From the NCBI GenBank assembly GCA_052143095.1, contig JBKQTR010000298.1, positions 1 through 53,638 on the forward strand: a stretch of 53,638 nt of DNA. The letters run 5' to 3'. Of the stretch, positions 17,038-25,738 are shown piece after piece. Position 1 is the stretch's first letter, and each line of letters opens with the position of its first letter. The notes below the pieces were generated by a model. That model did not search any database. It had not been told where the DNA came from and saw only the letters and a list, made by a program, of their open reading frames with translations. The stretch is from DAHUYF01 sp052143095 (GTDB lineage Bacteria; Pseudomonadota; Alphaproteobacteria; ATCC43930; CGMCC-115725). The position numbers were made by a program, and so were the translations under genes.

Positions 17038-17910
17038 TCAGCCTTGGCGCTGCGCCAGATACCAATCGAGGATCTGCTCGCCGGTCCAGAACAGGACATC
17101 GTCGTGGCGGCGGATCTCCTCGAGCGCCTCGCGGAAATATTTGAGCCGGTGCGGCGCGCCCATGATGTAGGGATGGGCGGACAGCGCCATGATCCGCGTC
17201 GCCTTGGCGGAATCGGCGTAAAGCTGCTCGAACTGGTCCCTCGCGCGCCGGTAATACTCGACGGCCGGGTGGTGCTGGATCAGCATCATCGCGACGTCGT
17301 TGCACTCCTGCGTGTAGGGCAGGCCGATGATCTCCCTGGCGCGCGTCTTCAGCGTCACCGGCTGATCGTCGAGCACCCAGTCGCCGACATACTCATAGCC
17401 CTCCTCGGCCAGGATGTCGGGCGTCTCCCAGGTCTCGGTGAGGCCGGGGCCGAGCCAGCCGCGCGGCCGCTTGCCGGTGAAACCCGCGATCGCCGCGGTG
17501 GTCTTGCGGATCGCCTCGCGCTCGTTCTCGACCTTCTGCATGTTCTTCTGGATGAAGCCGTGGCCGAGGAACTCCCAGCGGCGCTCGCGGGCCGCCTCGG
17601 CGATGGCGGTGTAGCTCTCGAGGCAGGAGCCGTTGAGGCAGAGCACCGCCTTGATGTCGAGCCGGTCCAGCACGTCGAGCATGCGCCAGAACCCGACCCG
17701 GTTGCCATATTCGTGCCAGGCCCAGTTCGGGATGTCCGGCATCGGCGCGCCGCCGGCCGGCGGCGTCAGCACGGTGCGCGGCATCGGCTGGTTGATGTCC
17801 CATTCCTCGACATTGATGATGACCCAGCACACCATCCGCGCGCCGTTCGGCAAGACGAGTTTCGGCCGGTTGATGATCGGCGCATAGGACAGGCGATCCC
17901 TAGGCTGCAT
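17038..17910 (-). CDS. Polysaccharide deacetylase-family hydrolase (PuuE/NodB-like)
   Basis: 290 aa from ATG 17910 with GGAG upstream; an upstream extension starting with a Cys-rich stretch looks spurious. YAPIINRPKLVLPNG, then INVEEWD and EYGNRVGFWRMLDVLDRLDI, is the pattern of the cytosolic NodB-fold branch that includes PuuE allantoinase-like proteins. LGHGFIQKNM and LSAHPYIMGAPHR carry metal-site histidines. There is no signal peptide, so the substrate is probably a small amide rather than cell-wall glycan. Neighbours give no further clue. Confidence 0.85.
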   Translation of the reverse strand: MQPRDRLSYAPIINRPKLVLPNGARMVCWVIINVEEWDINQPMPRTVLTPPAGGAPMPDIPNWAWHEYGNRVGFWRMLDVLDRLDIKAVLCLNGSCLESYTAIAEAARERRWEFLGHGFIQKNMQKVENEREAIRKTTAAIAGFTGKRPRGWLGPGLTETWETPDILAEEGYEYVGDWVLDDQPVTLKTRAREIIGLPYTQECNDVAMMLIQHHPAVEYYRRARDQFEQLYADSAKATRIMALSAHPYIMGAPHRLKYFREALEEIRRHDDVLFWTGEQILDWYLAQRQG

Positions 17911-18022
17911 GCGGCGGGCTCCGCTCGGGGACGGGGGGATCAGCATGGCGCAGCAGCGGCACCCCTGGCAATTGCATCCGCCGGCACGTTCCGACACCGG
18001 AAACCCGAGCCCCCTCAGAAGA

Positions 18023-18050
18023 GGGGGGTGTGATCTCCGTCACACCCCCC
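18023..18050. promoter_or_regulatory. Perfect 11-bp hairpin in divergent promoter region
   Basis: GGGGGGTGTGA (18023-18033) and TCACACCCCCC (18040-18050) form a perfect stem around the loop TCTCCG, between the divergent deacetylase (start 17910) and zinc-ribbon (start 18082) genes. Its position suggests an operator or a structured 5' leader rather than a terminator. Confidence 0.4.
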
Positions 18051-18081
18051 GGCCCGGCCATGCTCTGTAAAATGCCAATTC

Positions 18082-18330
18082 ATGCAACCGGTCCGGTGGA
18101 ATATGGCGACTGTCCCCGAGACGGATCTATGCCCGGTTTGCCAGCGCGCACAGTTCACCAAGCGGGTTGAGGACATCGATTTCCACCAATGGACCGATAA
18201 GGGCCTCGTCCGCTGCGGCGCCTCGATCCGGATCAACGCCTGCACCGCCTGCGGCTTTCGCAGCTGGGGCGAAGAGGCGGAGGCCATCATGCGCGAGGCG
18301 CTCCGCCGGGCTTACGACAAGTCGCCCTGA
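18082..18330 (+). CDS. Small zinc-ribbon protein, function unknown
   Basis: 82 aa, or 75 aa if the ATG at 18103 (GGTGG just upstream) is the start. CPVCQ near residue 17 and CTACGF near residue 53 form a two-knuckle CxxC/CxxC zinc site, similar in spacing to YgiT/MqsA-type N-terminal domains, but no helix-turn-helix follows and the C-terminus is a short charged helix (AEAIMREALRRAYD). The pattern of two zinc knuckles and a plausible start argues for a real gene. I do not recognise the family. Confidence 0.5.
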   Translation: MQPVRWNMATVPETDLCPVCQRAQFTKRVEDIDFHQWTDKGLVRCGASIRINACTACGFRSWGEEAEAIMREALRRAYDKSP

Positions 18331-18380
18331 CGCCCGAGATCGCCGTCGCGGTACCTGCCTGGGAGAGATCCGGGCTGGAC

Positions 18381-18396
18381 GCGGCCGTCCGGCCGC
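18381..18396 (+). terminator. Possible terminator hairpin
   Basis: GCGGCCG (18381-18387) and CGGCCGC (18390-18396) pair perfectly around a 2-base loop, 50 bases after the zinc-ribbon stop. A TTCTTTTT stretch follows at about 18407, too far away for a canonical terminator. Confidence 0.3.
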
Positions 18397-18528
18397 TTGT
18401 CGGACTTCTTTTTCCCTCACCGCCGTGACAGGATACTGGCTCGCCGCTTCAGCCTGATCGGCCGACAAGGCCGACATGGGTTGCGTCCGCACCAAGGCGG
18501 CGGGGGTGCGAACGAGGGAGGAAGAAAG

Positions 18529-19791
18529 ATGGACACATCGCGTATACCGCGTTGCGCGACGCTGCTCTCGGCAGCGGCGCTGGCGCTCTGCCTGGCGGCA
18601 TCGGGCGCGGGCCAGGCGGCGGAACCGATCACCATCGGCTTCGGCATGGCGCTGAGCGGCGGGCTCGCTCCGGTGGGCAAGTCGGCGTTGCTCGCGATGC
18701 AGATCTGGGAGGCCGACGTCAACGCCAAGGGCGGGCTGCTGGGCCGGCCGGTGAAGCTCATCTATTACGACGATCAGAGCAACGCGGCGACCGTGCCGGG
18801 CCTCTATTCCAAGCTGATCGACGTCGACAAGGCCGACATCGTCGTCTCCGGCTACGCCACCAACATGGTGGCCCCGGCCATGCCGGTGGTGATCCAGCAT
18901 GACCGGCTGTTCCTCGGCCTCTTCGGCCTCGCGGTGAACAGCCAGTTTCACTACCCCAAATACTTCTCGATGCTGCCCACCGGACCCGATCCCAAGCGCG
19001 CCTTCTCGCAGGGCTTCTTCGACGTGGCGATGGCGGCGGACCCCAAGCCGACGACCATCGCCATCGTCGCCGCCGACGCGGAATTCGCCAAGAACGCGTC
19101 GGACGGCGCGCGCCTCATCGCCCAGTCGCTGGGGCTGAAGATCGTCTATGACAAGACCTATCCGCCGTCGACGACCGACTACACGCCGATCATCCGCGCC
19201 ATCCAAGCGGCCGAGCCGGAGCTGGTCTACGTCGCGTCATATCCGCCGGACTCGGTCGGCATGGCGCGCGCCATCAACGAGGTCGGCCTCAAGGCCCGCT
19301 ATGTCGGCGGCGGCATGGTCGGGCTGCAGATCACCCCGATCAAGATGCAGTTGGGAGCGATACTCGACGGCTTCCTCGACTACGATTTCTGGATCCCGGC
19401 GCCGACCATGCAATTCTCGGGGATCACCGACTTCCTCAAGAAGTACCAGGCGAAGGCGCCGGCCGAGGGCGTCGATCCGCTCGGCTGGTATCTGCCGCCC
19501 TTCGCCTATGCCAATCTCGAGGTGCTGGCCGAGGCGATCGAAGGCGCCAAGAGCCTCGACCAGGACAAGCTCGCCGGCTACATCCGCAGCCATACCTTCA
19601 AGACCATCGTCGGCGACATCGCCTATGGCGCCGACGGCGAGTGGTCGAAGTCGCGGGTGCTGGAGGTGCAGTTCCGCGGCCTCAAGGCCAGCGACCTCGA
19701 ATCGATACGCGACACCAAGACCGAAGTGATCCTCGAGCCGTCGGAGTACAAGACGGGGCAGGCGGTCCCGTTCGCCGAGGCGAGGAAATAG
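18529..19791 (+). CDS. Periplasmic Leu/Ile/Val-type substrate-binding protein (paralogue 1)
   Basis: 420 aa from ATG 18529, preceded by GGGAGGAAG. The signal peptide runs to about residue 32 (ASGAGQAAEP). ITIGFGMALSGG, VNAKGGLLGRPV, YYDDQSN, LIDVDK and YATNMVAPA are type I periplasmic binding protein motifs. It would capture a small amino acid, amide or aromatic acid for an ABC importer, but no LivHMGF permease or ATPase gene is near. It is closely related to the protein at 30498-31733, so the two are paralogues with probably different ligands. Confidence 0.9.
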   Translation: MDTSRIPRCATLLSAAALALCLAASGAGQAAEPITIGFGMALSGGLAPVGKSALLAMQIWEADVNAKGGLLGRPVKLIYYDDQSNAATVPGLYSKLIDVDKADIVVSGYATNMVAPAMPVVIQHDRLFLGLFGLAVNSQFHYPKYFSMLPTGPDPKRAFSQGFFDVAMAADPKPTTIAIVAADAEFAKNASDGARLIAQSLGLKIVYDKTYPPSTTDYTPIIRAIQAAEPELVYVASYPPDSVGMARAINEVGLKARYVGGGMVGLQITPIKMQLGAILDGFLDYDFWIPAPTMQFSGITDFLKKYQAKAPAEGVDPLGWYLPPFAYANLEVLAEAIEGAKSLDQDKLAGYIRSHTFKTIVGDIAYGADGEWSKSRVLEVQFRGLKASDLESIRDTKTEVILEPSEYKTGQAVPFAEARK

Positions 19792-19865
19792 CGCGAGACG
19801 CGGGCGGCCCGAGTGTAACGGTTCCAAGCAACTGCTCGGAGCGCGTAGGATCGGCGATAGGGGGG

Positions 19866-19953
19866 CACCACGGAGACACGGAGGACACGGAGAAGAAAAG
19901 GGGGTCTTTCTCATGGCCCCTCTCTCCTCCGTGACTTCCGTGCCGCCGTGGTG
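19866..19953. repeat. Family A palindromic element (copy A2)
   Basis: Left arm 19866-19893 (CACCACGGAGACACGGAGG core) and right arm 19924-19953 (TTCCGTGCCGCCGTGGTG core) form a long imperfect inverted repeat between the convergent binding-protein and SDR genes. The same core recurs at 22249 and 30244 and, as one arm, at 199. It may act as a bidirectional terminator or 3' stabiliser. Confidence 0.7.
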
Positions 19954-20001
19954 GAAACGGAGACGGGGCAACGTATCGCTTCCTTGGAAGCGATGTCGTC
20001 G

Positions 20002-20802
20002 TCAGCCGATCCGCACCAGGGCGCCGCCATCCACCGGCAAGGAGACGCCGGTGATGAAGGAGGCCTCGTCCGAGGCGAGGAACAGCGCGGCGTTGGCGAC
20101 GTCCCAGGCGGTGCCCATGCGGTTGCGCAGCGGCACCTTGGCGTCGCGCTCGGCCGCCACCTCGGCGCGCGCGCGGCCGCTGGCGCGGGCGCGCGTGTCG
20201 ACCGCCATCGGCGTGTCCATCAGCCCCGGCAGGATGACATTGGCGCGGATGCCGAAAGCCGCGTTCTGAATGGCGATCTGTTGGGTATAGGCGATCATCC
20301 CCGCTTTGGTCGCCTTGTAGGCGACGAGCGGGTAGTTCTCCCAGGCGGCGACCGAGGAAATGTTGATGATCGCGCCCGAGCGCTGGCGGCGCATGAGCGG
20401 CAGCACGTGCTTGCACGCCATGATCGTGCCGCGCAGATTGATGGCGGCGACACGGTCGAACGCCTCCTCGGTGATCTCGAGCGGCGAGGCGTCGCCGCCG
20501 GCGATGCTGACGCCGACATTGTTGTGCAGGATGTCGACGCGGCCCCAGCGCTGCTCGGCGGCGGCGATCGCCGCCTTCAGCGTCTGCTCCTTGGTGACGT
20601 CGGCCTCGAAGGCGACGCACTCGCCGCCTTCCTGCCGCGCCATCGCCGCGGTCTCCTCGGCCGAAGCGAGGTTGCGGTCGACGGCGAGCAGCCGCGCGCC
20701 TTCGCGGGCAAAGCGCAGCACGGTGGCGCGGCCATTACCCATGCCCTCGCCGGGACCCTGCCCGGCGCCGACGATGATGGCGATCTTTCCTTCAAGACGC
20801 AT
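20002..20802 (-). CDS. Short-chain dehydrogenase/reductase with atypical glycine motif
   Basis: 266 aa from ATG 20802, with GAGGAG upstream. The cofactor motif reads VGAGQGPGEGMG (about 12-23) instead of the usual TGxxxGxG, with an inserted Pro/Glu. NNVGVS replaces NNAG. The catalytic residues are intact in ISSVAAWENYPLVAYKATK. R32-like charges after the first strand (ALLAVDRN) suggest NAD(H) preference. It follows the binding-protein gene at 20896-22110 on the same strand with a 19-codon frame in between. Confidence 0.87.
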   Translation of the reverse strand: MRLEGKIAIIVGAGQGPGEGMGNGRATVLRFAREGARLLAVDRNLASAEETAAMARQEGGECVAFEADVTKEQTLKAAIAAAEQRWGRVDILHNNVGVSIAGGDASPLEITEEAFDRVAAINLRGTIMACKHVLPLMRRQRSGAIINISSVAAWENYPLVAYKATKAGMIAYTQQIAIQNAAFGIRANVILPGLMDTPMAVDTRARASGRARAEVAAERDAKVPLRNRMGTAWDVANAALFLASDEASFITGVSLPVDGGALVRIG

Positions 20803-20824
20803 GTCGCTCCTCGCTTGGCTTGAA

Positions 20825-20884
20825 TCACGGCAGGCCGGCGCCGCGCACCTCGACGCGCACGGTCTCGATCCTGCCATCGGTCAT
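20825..20884 (-). pseudogene. 19-codon open frame, possible gene stub
   Basis: Between the binding protein stop and the SDR start, ATG 20884 opens a frame encoding MTDGRIETVRVEVRGAGLP and then TGA. GAGG, overlapping the previous stop region, sits about 10 bases upstream. The text looks like the N-terminal first strand of an enolase/mandelate-racemase superfamily protein cut short, or a short coupling peptide. The interpretation is speculative. Confidence 0.25.
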
Positions 20885-20895
20885 CGCGCTCTGCC

Positions 20896-22110
20896 TCAGG
20901 GCTGCTTGACCAGGGGGCAGCCGCCGGCGTCCAGCGCCTGGAACGCCTGCTCGGCGGGGATGGTGCCGAGCATCTCGTAATAATCCCACGGCATCTTCGA
21001 CGCCGCGGGCGGCTTCACCCGCACCAGATACATGTCGTGTAGCAGACGCCCGTCGAGGCGGATGCGGCCGTTGGTGGCGTAGAAGTCATTGACGGGAAGC
21101 TCGCGCATCTTGGCCATCACGCGTCCCGCCTCGTCGGTGCCGGCGGCGTCGATGGCGCGGAGGTAGTGGCGTATCGCGGAATAGACGCTGGCCTGTGCCA
21201 TGGTCGGCATCGCCTTGTGCCGCTCGAAGAAGCGCTTGGCCCAGGCGCGGCTCTCCGGCGTGCGGTCCCAATAGAACGCCGTAACGAAGGTCAGCCCCTG
21301 CGCCGCCTCGAGGCCGAGGCTGTGCACGTCGGTGATGAAGACGAGCAGCGAGACCAGCGTCTGGCCGCCCTGCGGCAGGCCGAACTCGTTTGCCTGCTTG
21401 GTGGCGTTGATCATGTCGCCGCCGCCATCGGCCAGCGCCACCACCTTGGCGCCCGAGGCCTTCGCCTGCAGCAGGTAGGAGCTGAAATCGGCGGTGTTGA
21501 GCGGATGGCGGACGCTGCCCAGCACGCGGCCGCCGGCGGCGAGCACGGCGCGCGTGGTGTCCGCCTCGAGCGAATGGCCGAAGGCATAGTCGACGGTGAC
21601 GAAGAACCAGCTGTCGAGCCCCTTCTGCGTCAGCGCCCGCGCCAGGCTGGTGGTGAGCGCATAGCTGTCATAGGTCCAGGAGATCGCCGTCGGCGAGCAG
21701 GCCTTGCCGGTGAAATCCGTCGTGCCCACCGCGGTGGCGATGGCGACGCGATTGCGCTCCTTGGCGATCTGCTCGACCGCAAGTGCCACGGAGGAATTGT
21801 CGAAGTCGATGACCATGTCGACCTTGTCGACATCGAACCATTGCCGCGCGATGGCGGCGCCGACATCCGCCTTGTTCTGGTGATCGGCGACGACGATCTC
21901 GACCGGCTTGCCGCGCACGCTGCCGCCGGCATCCTCGACCGCCATCCTCGCCGCGATCACCGAGCCGGGTCCGGCGAGATCGGCATAGAGGCCGGACTGG
22001 TCGTTGAGCACGCCGATGCGGACGACGTCATCGGAGATTTGCGCCAGCGCCGCCGCCGAGAAAGCGGCCAGCAGCAGGGCGACAAAAGCGACGCTTCTCG
22101 GCCAGCGCAT
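20896..22110 (-). CDS. Periplasmic Leu/Ile/Val-type substrate-binding protein (divergent type)
   Basis: 404 aa with a Sec signal ending near AALAQ (residue 24). VRIGVLNDQSGLYADLAGPG, MAVEDAGG, KADVGAAIARQW and DYAFGHSLEADT mark the type I binding-protein fold. It belongs to a different branch from the other two in this window, the group often annotated as urea/amide or aromatic-acid binding. No transporter membrane or ATPase genes accompany it. Downstream on the same strand is an SDR, and upstream a lactonase-like metallo-hydrolase, giving a capture-and-degrade gene set. Confidence 0.88.
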   Translation of the reverse strand: MRWPRSVAFVALLLAAFSAAALAQISDDVVRIGVLNDQSGLYADLAGPGSVIAARMAVEDAGGSVRGKPVEIVVADHQNKADVGAAIARQWFDVDKVDMVIDFDNSSVALAVEQIAKERNRVAIATAVGTTDFTGKACSPTAISWTYDSYALTTSLARALTQKGLDSWFFVTVDYAFGHSLEADTTRAVLAAGGRVLGSVRHPLNTADFSSYLLQAKASGAKVVALADGGGDMINATKQANEFGLPQGGQTLVSLLVFITDVHSLGLEAAQGLTFVTAFYWDRTPESRAWAKRFFERHKAMPTMAQASVYSAIRHYLRAIDAAGTDEAGRVMAKMRELPVNDFYATNGRIRLDGRLLHDMYLVRVKPPAASKMPWDYYEMLGTIPAEQAFQALDAGGCPLVKQP

Positions 22111-22204
22111 TGCGGTCTCTCCCCTGGTTCCGGATCGCTCGCGTCCGGTTCTTTGGCGGCGATGATATCATGGTCCGCCGCGCCGGCCATGGTTCCGCTG
22201 CGGG

Positions 22205-22345
22205 GCAGAGCGATCGCATATGCCGCCAAGCCGTCGATGGGAAAGATCGACCACGGAGACACAGAGATCACGGAGAAGCGAAGAATGGCGCGCTGAGCGC
22301 GCCCAATACCTATTCTCCGTGTCCTCCGTGCCTCCGTGGTGCAGC
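22205..22345. repeat. Family A palindromic element (copy A3)
   Basis: Left arm 22249-22277 (CCACGGAGACACAGAG) and right arm 22313-22340 (CCTCCGTGCCTCCGTGGT) enclose a perfect inner hairpin GGCGCGC-TGA-GCGCGCC (22287-22303). The outer flank with GCATATGC near 22216-22223 is shared, in inverted orientation, with the flank of copy A4 at about 30362, so the element is longer than its arms. It lies upstream of the binding-protein gene. Confidence 0.7.
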
Positions 22346-22384
22346 ACATCATCGGCGCCTCGATGCTGCTGCCATGACCCGCGG

Positions 22385-23185
22385 TTACGTCCGGGGATCC
22401 GCGTCGAGCCGCACGACGATGCCCTCGAGCTCCCGCCGCGGCGCGGGATAGCGCGCCATCACCAGGGGATCGTGGCCGGGGATGATGTGCGCCGGCGAGC
22501 TGGCGAGACGCTCGAGGCTGCGGTGGCCTTCCATCATCTGGGCGACGTCGTAGACGGTGATGTAGGGGCGCTGCTGCTCGATATTGGCGTAGAGATGGGC
22601 CGCATCCGCCGCCAGCACCAGCCAGCCGCGCCGCGTCCGCACGCGCAGCGACTGCAGCCCCATGGTGTGGCCGCCGATGAGATGGAGGCTGAGCCCCGGC
22701 GCCACCTCTTCCGCGCCCTCGTGGAAGCGCAGCCTTCCGGCGAAGAGCCGCCGCACCATCGCCGCGACATCCTCGGGCTCGAAGGAGCCGCGCAGCGCCT
22801 TGTGGCCCATGCAGCGTCCGGTGCAGTACCGCATCTCCTTGTCCTGGAGGTGATAGACGGCGTTGGGGAAGAGGCCGTGATTGCCGGCATGGTCGTAATG
22901 CATGTGGCTGATGAAGACGTCCTCGACCGATGCGGGATCGACCCCGAGCAGCTTGAGCCCGTCGCCGGGCGAGCGGATGTGCTGGCGCTTGCGCTTCCTC
23001 CCCTGCTCGGCGTCGAAGCCGGTATCGAGGATATAGGTCTTGCCGCCGCCGATGATCGCCCAGACGAAATAGTCGATCGGCATCGGCCCATCATGGAGAT
23101 CGCCGCCGAGGAAATTGGCGCTGGCGCGGCGCTCATGGCGCGCGTATTTGACGGCATAGACTTCGTAGGTCACGTCGCTCGACAT
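22385..23185 (-). CDS. MBL-fold hydrolase, N-acyl homoserine lactonase-like family
   Basis: 266 aa from ATG 23185 with GGAGG upstream. ISHMHYDHAGN (92-102) supplies H94, H96, D98 and H99; LIGGHTMGLQSL and VLAADAAHL supply the third His and bridging Asp, and IIPGHDP the last His. The overall layout (FVWAIIGGGKTYILDTGFD, RKRQHIRSPGDGL) is that of the AttM/AiiA-related branch. Lactone hydrolysis is likely. Acting on a quorum signal is only one possibility, and a catabolic gamma-lactone fits the neighbouring binding protein and SDR better. Confidence 0.83.
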   Translation of the reverse strand: MSSDVTYEVYAVKYARHERRASANFLGGDLHDGPMPIDYFVWAIIGGGKTYILDTGFDAEQGRKRKRQHIRSPGDGLKLLGVDPASVEDVFISHMHYDHAGNHGLFPNAVYHLQDKEMRYCTGRCMGHKALRGSFEPEDVAAMVRRLFAGRLRFHEGAEEVAPGLSLHLIGGHTMGLQSLRVRTRRGWLVLAADAAHLYANIEQQRPYITVYDVAQMMEGHRSLERLASSPAHIIPGHDPLVMARYPAPRRELEGIVVRLDADPRT

Positions 23186-23288
23186 CGCACGCTCCTCCGC
23201 GCGCCGTGCGCCGGACATCGACGAGGCCCGCGACTTTGGATTTCGCACACTGTAACTCTCGCTATTCCCGGGTGCGTCGCCATGGGGC

Positions 23289-24623
23289 TCAAAGGCCGGG
23301 CGGCTTGGGCTGGACCGGTTTCGGGCCAAAGGCCCGCGCAGTGTCGCGCTGGGGCCGCTTCGTCAGGGAGAGGTCGCGTTGGCGCGCGAGTTCCTTAATG
23401 CCCTGTTCCCTGTAGTCCGGGCTCGTCAAAGCTGCGAGGAAAGCGACGAGGTCGTCGATGTCGCCTTCGCTCAGGGCGAGCGGCTGGATGTCTTCGTCGA
23501 GATAGGGATTCTGCAATCCGTCGCCCTTGTTGTAGTGGTCCATGACATCCCACAGCGTCTCTTGCGAGCCGTCGTGAAAGTAGGGTCCCGTCAGCAGCAC
23601 ATTGCGCAGGTCTGGTGTCTTGAAGGCGGCAATATCCGGTTCTTTCTTGGTGATGAGAAAGCGGCCGAGCGCCGACATGTCCGACTGGAGGGCGGCGCGA
23701 TCGATCGCGGCGGCATCGCCGGAGTTGACGAGCTGATCGGCCTGGCGCGCCAGCGCGACGACGTTGTGTCGGATAATGCCGATGCCGATGTTGTGGAAGT
23801 CGTTGTCCGTAAAGCAGGTGACGTCCCGCGTCTCTTCCGTCAACGCATGGCATTTGTTGCAGCGGCCCCGCGTGTTGAAGAGTTCCCAGCCGCGCTTGGC
23901 GGCGTCGTCAATGGCGCTCTCGTCACCGGCGACGAAGTGATCGAAAGGCGAATCAAACGCGAGTTGCGTCCGTTCATAGGCGGCGATCGCGCGCTGCAGG
24001 TCGGGGCCGTTGGGCGGGCGGCCGAAGACGCTGCGGAACGCCTGCTGGTACTCCGCGATCCCCGCGATCCCGGCCACGGCGGCATCCATGCTGGGCTGAC
24101 CCATCTCGACCGCGTTGACGATCGGAAGCGCCGCCTGATCCTCGAGCGTCTTTGCCCTTCCGTCCCAGAATTGGGTCGTGTTGTAGAGGGCGTTCAGAAT
24201 GGTCGGCGCGTTGCGCTGGCCGACGCGACCCTGGATGCCGATCGAGGTGGGCTTGCCGTCGGTGAAAGCACGCGCGGGATCGTGACAGGTACTGCACGCC
24301 ACGGTCCCGTCGGCGGAGAGGCGGGCGTCGAAGAACAGTTTCTGGCCAAGGGCAATTTTCTTAGGGCTCTGCGGGTTGTCCAAGGGCACTGCCGCGCGCG
24401 TCGCGTCGGCGGGGATCCCAACCTGTCGCGCGGATTTGGGCTGGCCCAGCGGACCCGCCTCGGGAACGGGCCGCGGCGTCAGAGTGGCTTGCGCCGTCGC
24501 TTCGTCCGTCGCGGCTTCTGCTTCCGGACCGGCCTTTTTTCCCGCGCCCTCACAAACCAGCGCAGCGGCACATCCGACCAGCAAAAGCGTGACGTACAAC
24601 CCTGTTCGCGTCGCAAGCCGCAT
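23289..24623 (-). CDS. Di-heme cytochrome c peroxidase/MauG-family protein
   Basis: 444 aa from ATG 24623. The N-terminus ends a hydrophobic run with LLLVGC, a possible lipobox (Cys18), followed by a low-complexity Ala/Glu/Pro linker to about residue 65. Two heme c motifs are visible, CSTCH (110-114) and CNKCH (255-259), with FTDNDFHNIGIG and DLRNVLLTGPYFHDGS typical of bacterial cytochrome c peroxidases. It would reduce H2O2 using periplasmic electrons or oxidise a protein or small substrate. A KRPQRDTARAFGP tail extends beyond the conserved domain. Base composition is somewhat less G+C-rich than its neighbours. Confidence 0.92.
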   Translation of the reverse strand: MRLATRTGLYVTLLLVGCAAALVCEGAGKKAGPEAEAATDEATAQATLTPRPVPEAGPLGQPKSARQVGIPADATRAAVPLDNPQSPKKIALGQKLFFDARLSADGTVACSTCHDPARAFTDGKPTSIGIQGRVGQRNAPTILNALYNTTQFWDGRAKTLEDQAALPIVNAVEMGQPSMDAAVAGIAGIAEYQQAFRSVFGRPPNGPDLQRAIAAYERTQLAFDSPFDHFVAGDESAIDDAAKRGWELFNTRGRCNKCHALTEETRDVTCFTDNDFHNIGIGIIRHNVVALARQADQLVNSGDAAAIDRAALQSDMSALGRFLITKKEPDIAAFKTPDLRNVLLTGPYFHDGSQETLWDVMDHYNKGDGLQNPYLDEDIQPLALSEGDIDDLVAFLAALTSPDYREQGIKELARQRDLSLTKRPQRDTARAFGPKPVQPKPPGL

Positions 24624-24807
24624 GTCGCTCTGCCCTCCGGACGCTCCGTCGGGTGGCCCGTCATCACGGACCAAGCCGACAGTCGCTACAGGACCTGGGA
24701 TCAGCGTGGACGATAGCATCGAATTGTGGCAGTCGCCGCAGCCGCGGCGAGCCCGCCTCATTCAGGCCACAAAGATGCCCCATCGGCCGCGTAGCGTCCT
24801 GGCCTAG

Positions 24808-25701
24808 ATGGGAGCGATGCGCAAGAAGCGACCGCGGCGATCCCGAGGCACGCGCGCGGCAACCGCCGCGCGACGGCCGTCGCTTGTCTGGATCGCGTCG
24901 GGCGACGGGACCGGCGTGTTCCGCCGCTCGCTGCTGCTGGGATGCACCGGGGCGCTGCTCTGGGTGACGCTGCTGACGCTCGTCGACGACCGGCTGGCCG
25001 GCGTCGGCGCGCCTGGCCCGCTCGCCGAGCGGCTGCTGCTCGCCATCGAGAGCGCCGGCACCCGGGCGCCCGACGAGCTCGTGGCGCGGGCGCCGGCCAG
25101 CGTGCCCGACGAGGCGCGCCGCGCCATCCATCACGCGGCCGAGCGCGTCGGCGTCGACCGCCTCTATCTCTTTGCCGTCGCGGCGCGGGAATCGAGCTTC
25201 GATGCCGACGCCTATGCGCAGAGGACGAGTGCCGCCGGTCTCTATCAATTCACCGAGGATACCTGGCTGCGCGTCGTCAAGGTGTTCGGCGCGCGGCACG
25301 GGCTCGGCGCGTTCGCCGCGGCGATCGCGGCCGGCGATGACGGGGCGGTGTCGATGCCGCGCGGCGCCTTGCGCGAGCGGCTGATGCGCCTGCGCTACGA
25401 TCCCCGGTTTGCCGCGCTGATGGCCGCCGAGCTGGCGCGCGACAACCGGCAGCGGCTGGAGCATGTGCTCGGCCGGCCGGTCAGCCCGGCGGAGGTCTAT
25501 ATCGCGCATTTCCTCGGCCTGCATCAGGCGGCGCGCATGATCGACGCGGCGGCCTCGGAGCCGGAAACCGCGGCGGCGCGGCTGCTGCCGGCGGCGGCGG
25601 TGAGCAACCCGGCGGTGTTCGACGGCGCCTCGGCCGGGGCGATCGTGCGCGCGATCGATGCCTATTTCCGCGACGAGGTGCCGCGCTTCGCGCGCGCCTA
25701 G
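24808..25701 (+). CDS. Membrane-anchored lytic transglycosylase (SLT domain)
   Basis: 297 aa. An alternative start is ATG 24817. A basic N-terminus (residues 1-25) precedes a single membrane segment (about 40-58, SLLLGCTGALLWVTLLTLV). The SLT fold follows, with ARESSFDADAYA carrying the catalytic Glu and SAAGLYQFTEDTW the glycan-binding motif. VYIAHFLGLHQAARMI completes the domain. It would cleave peptidoglycan beta-1,4 bonds from the periplasmic face. It is divergent from the di-heme peroxidase gene and converges with the DUF2161 gene across a family C repeat. Confidence 0.85.
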   Translation: MGAMRKKRPRRSRGTRAATAARRPSLVWIASGDGTGVFRRSLLLGCTGALLWVTLLTLVDDRLAGVGAPGPLAERLLLAIESAGTRAPDELVARAPASVPDEARRAIHHAAERVGVDRLYLFAVAARESSFDADAYAQRTSAAGLYQFTEDTWLRVVKVFGARHGLGAFAAAIAAGDDGAVSMPRGALRERLMRLRYDPRFAALMAAELARDNRQRLEHVLGRPVSPAEVYIAHFLGLHQAARMIDAAASEPETAAARLLPAAAVSNPAVFDGASAGAIVRAIDAYFRDEVPRFARA

Positions 25702-25738
25702 TCTTGAGCCTGATGTTCCGATCCTAACACTTGGTTCC

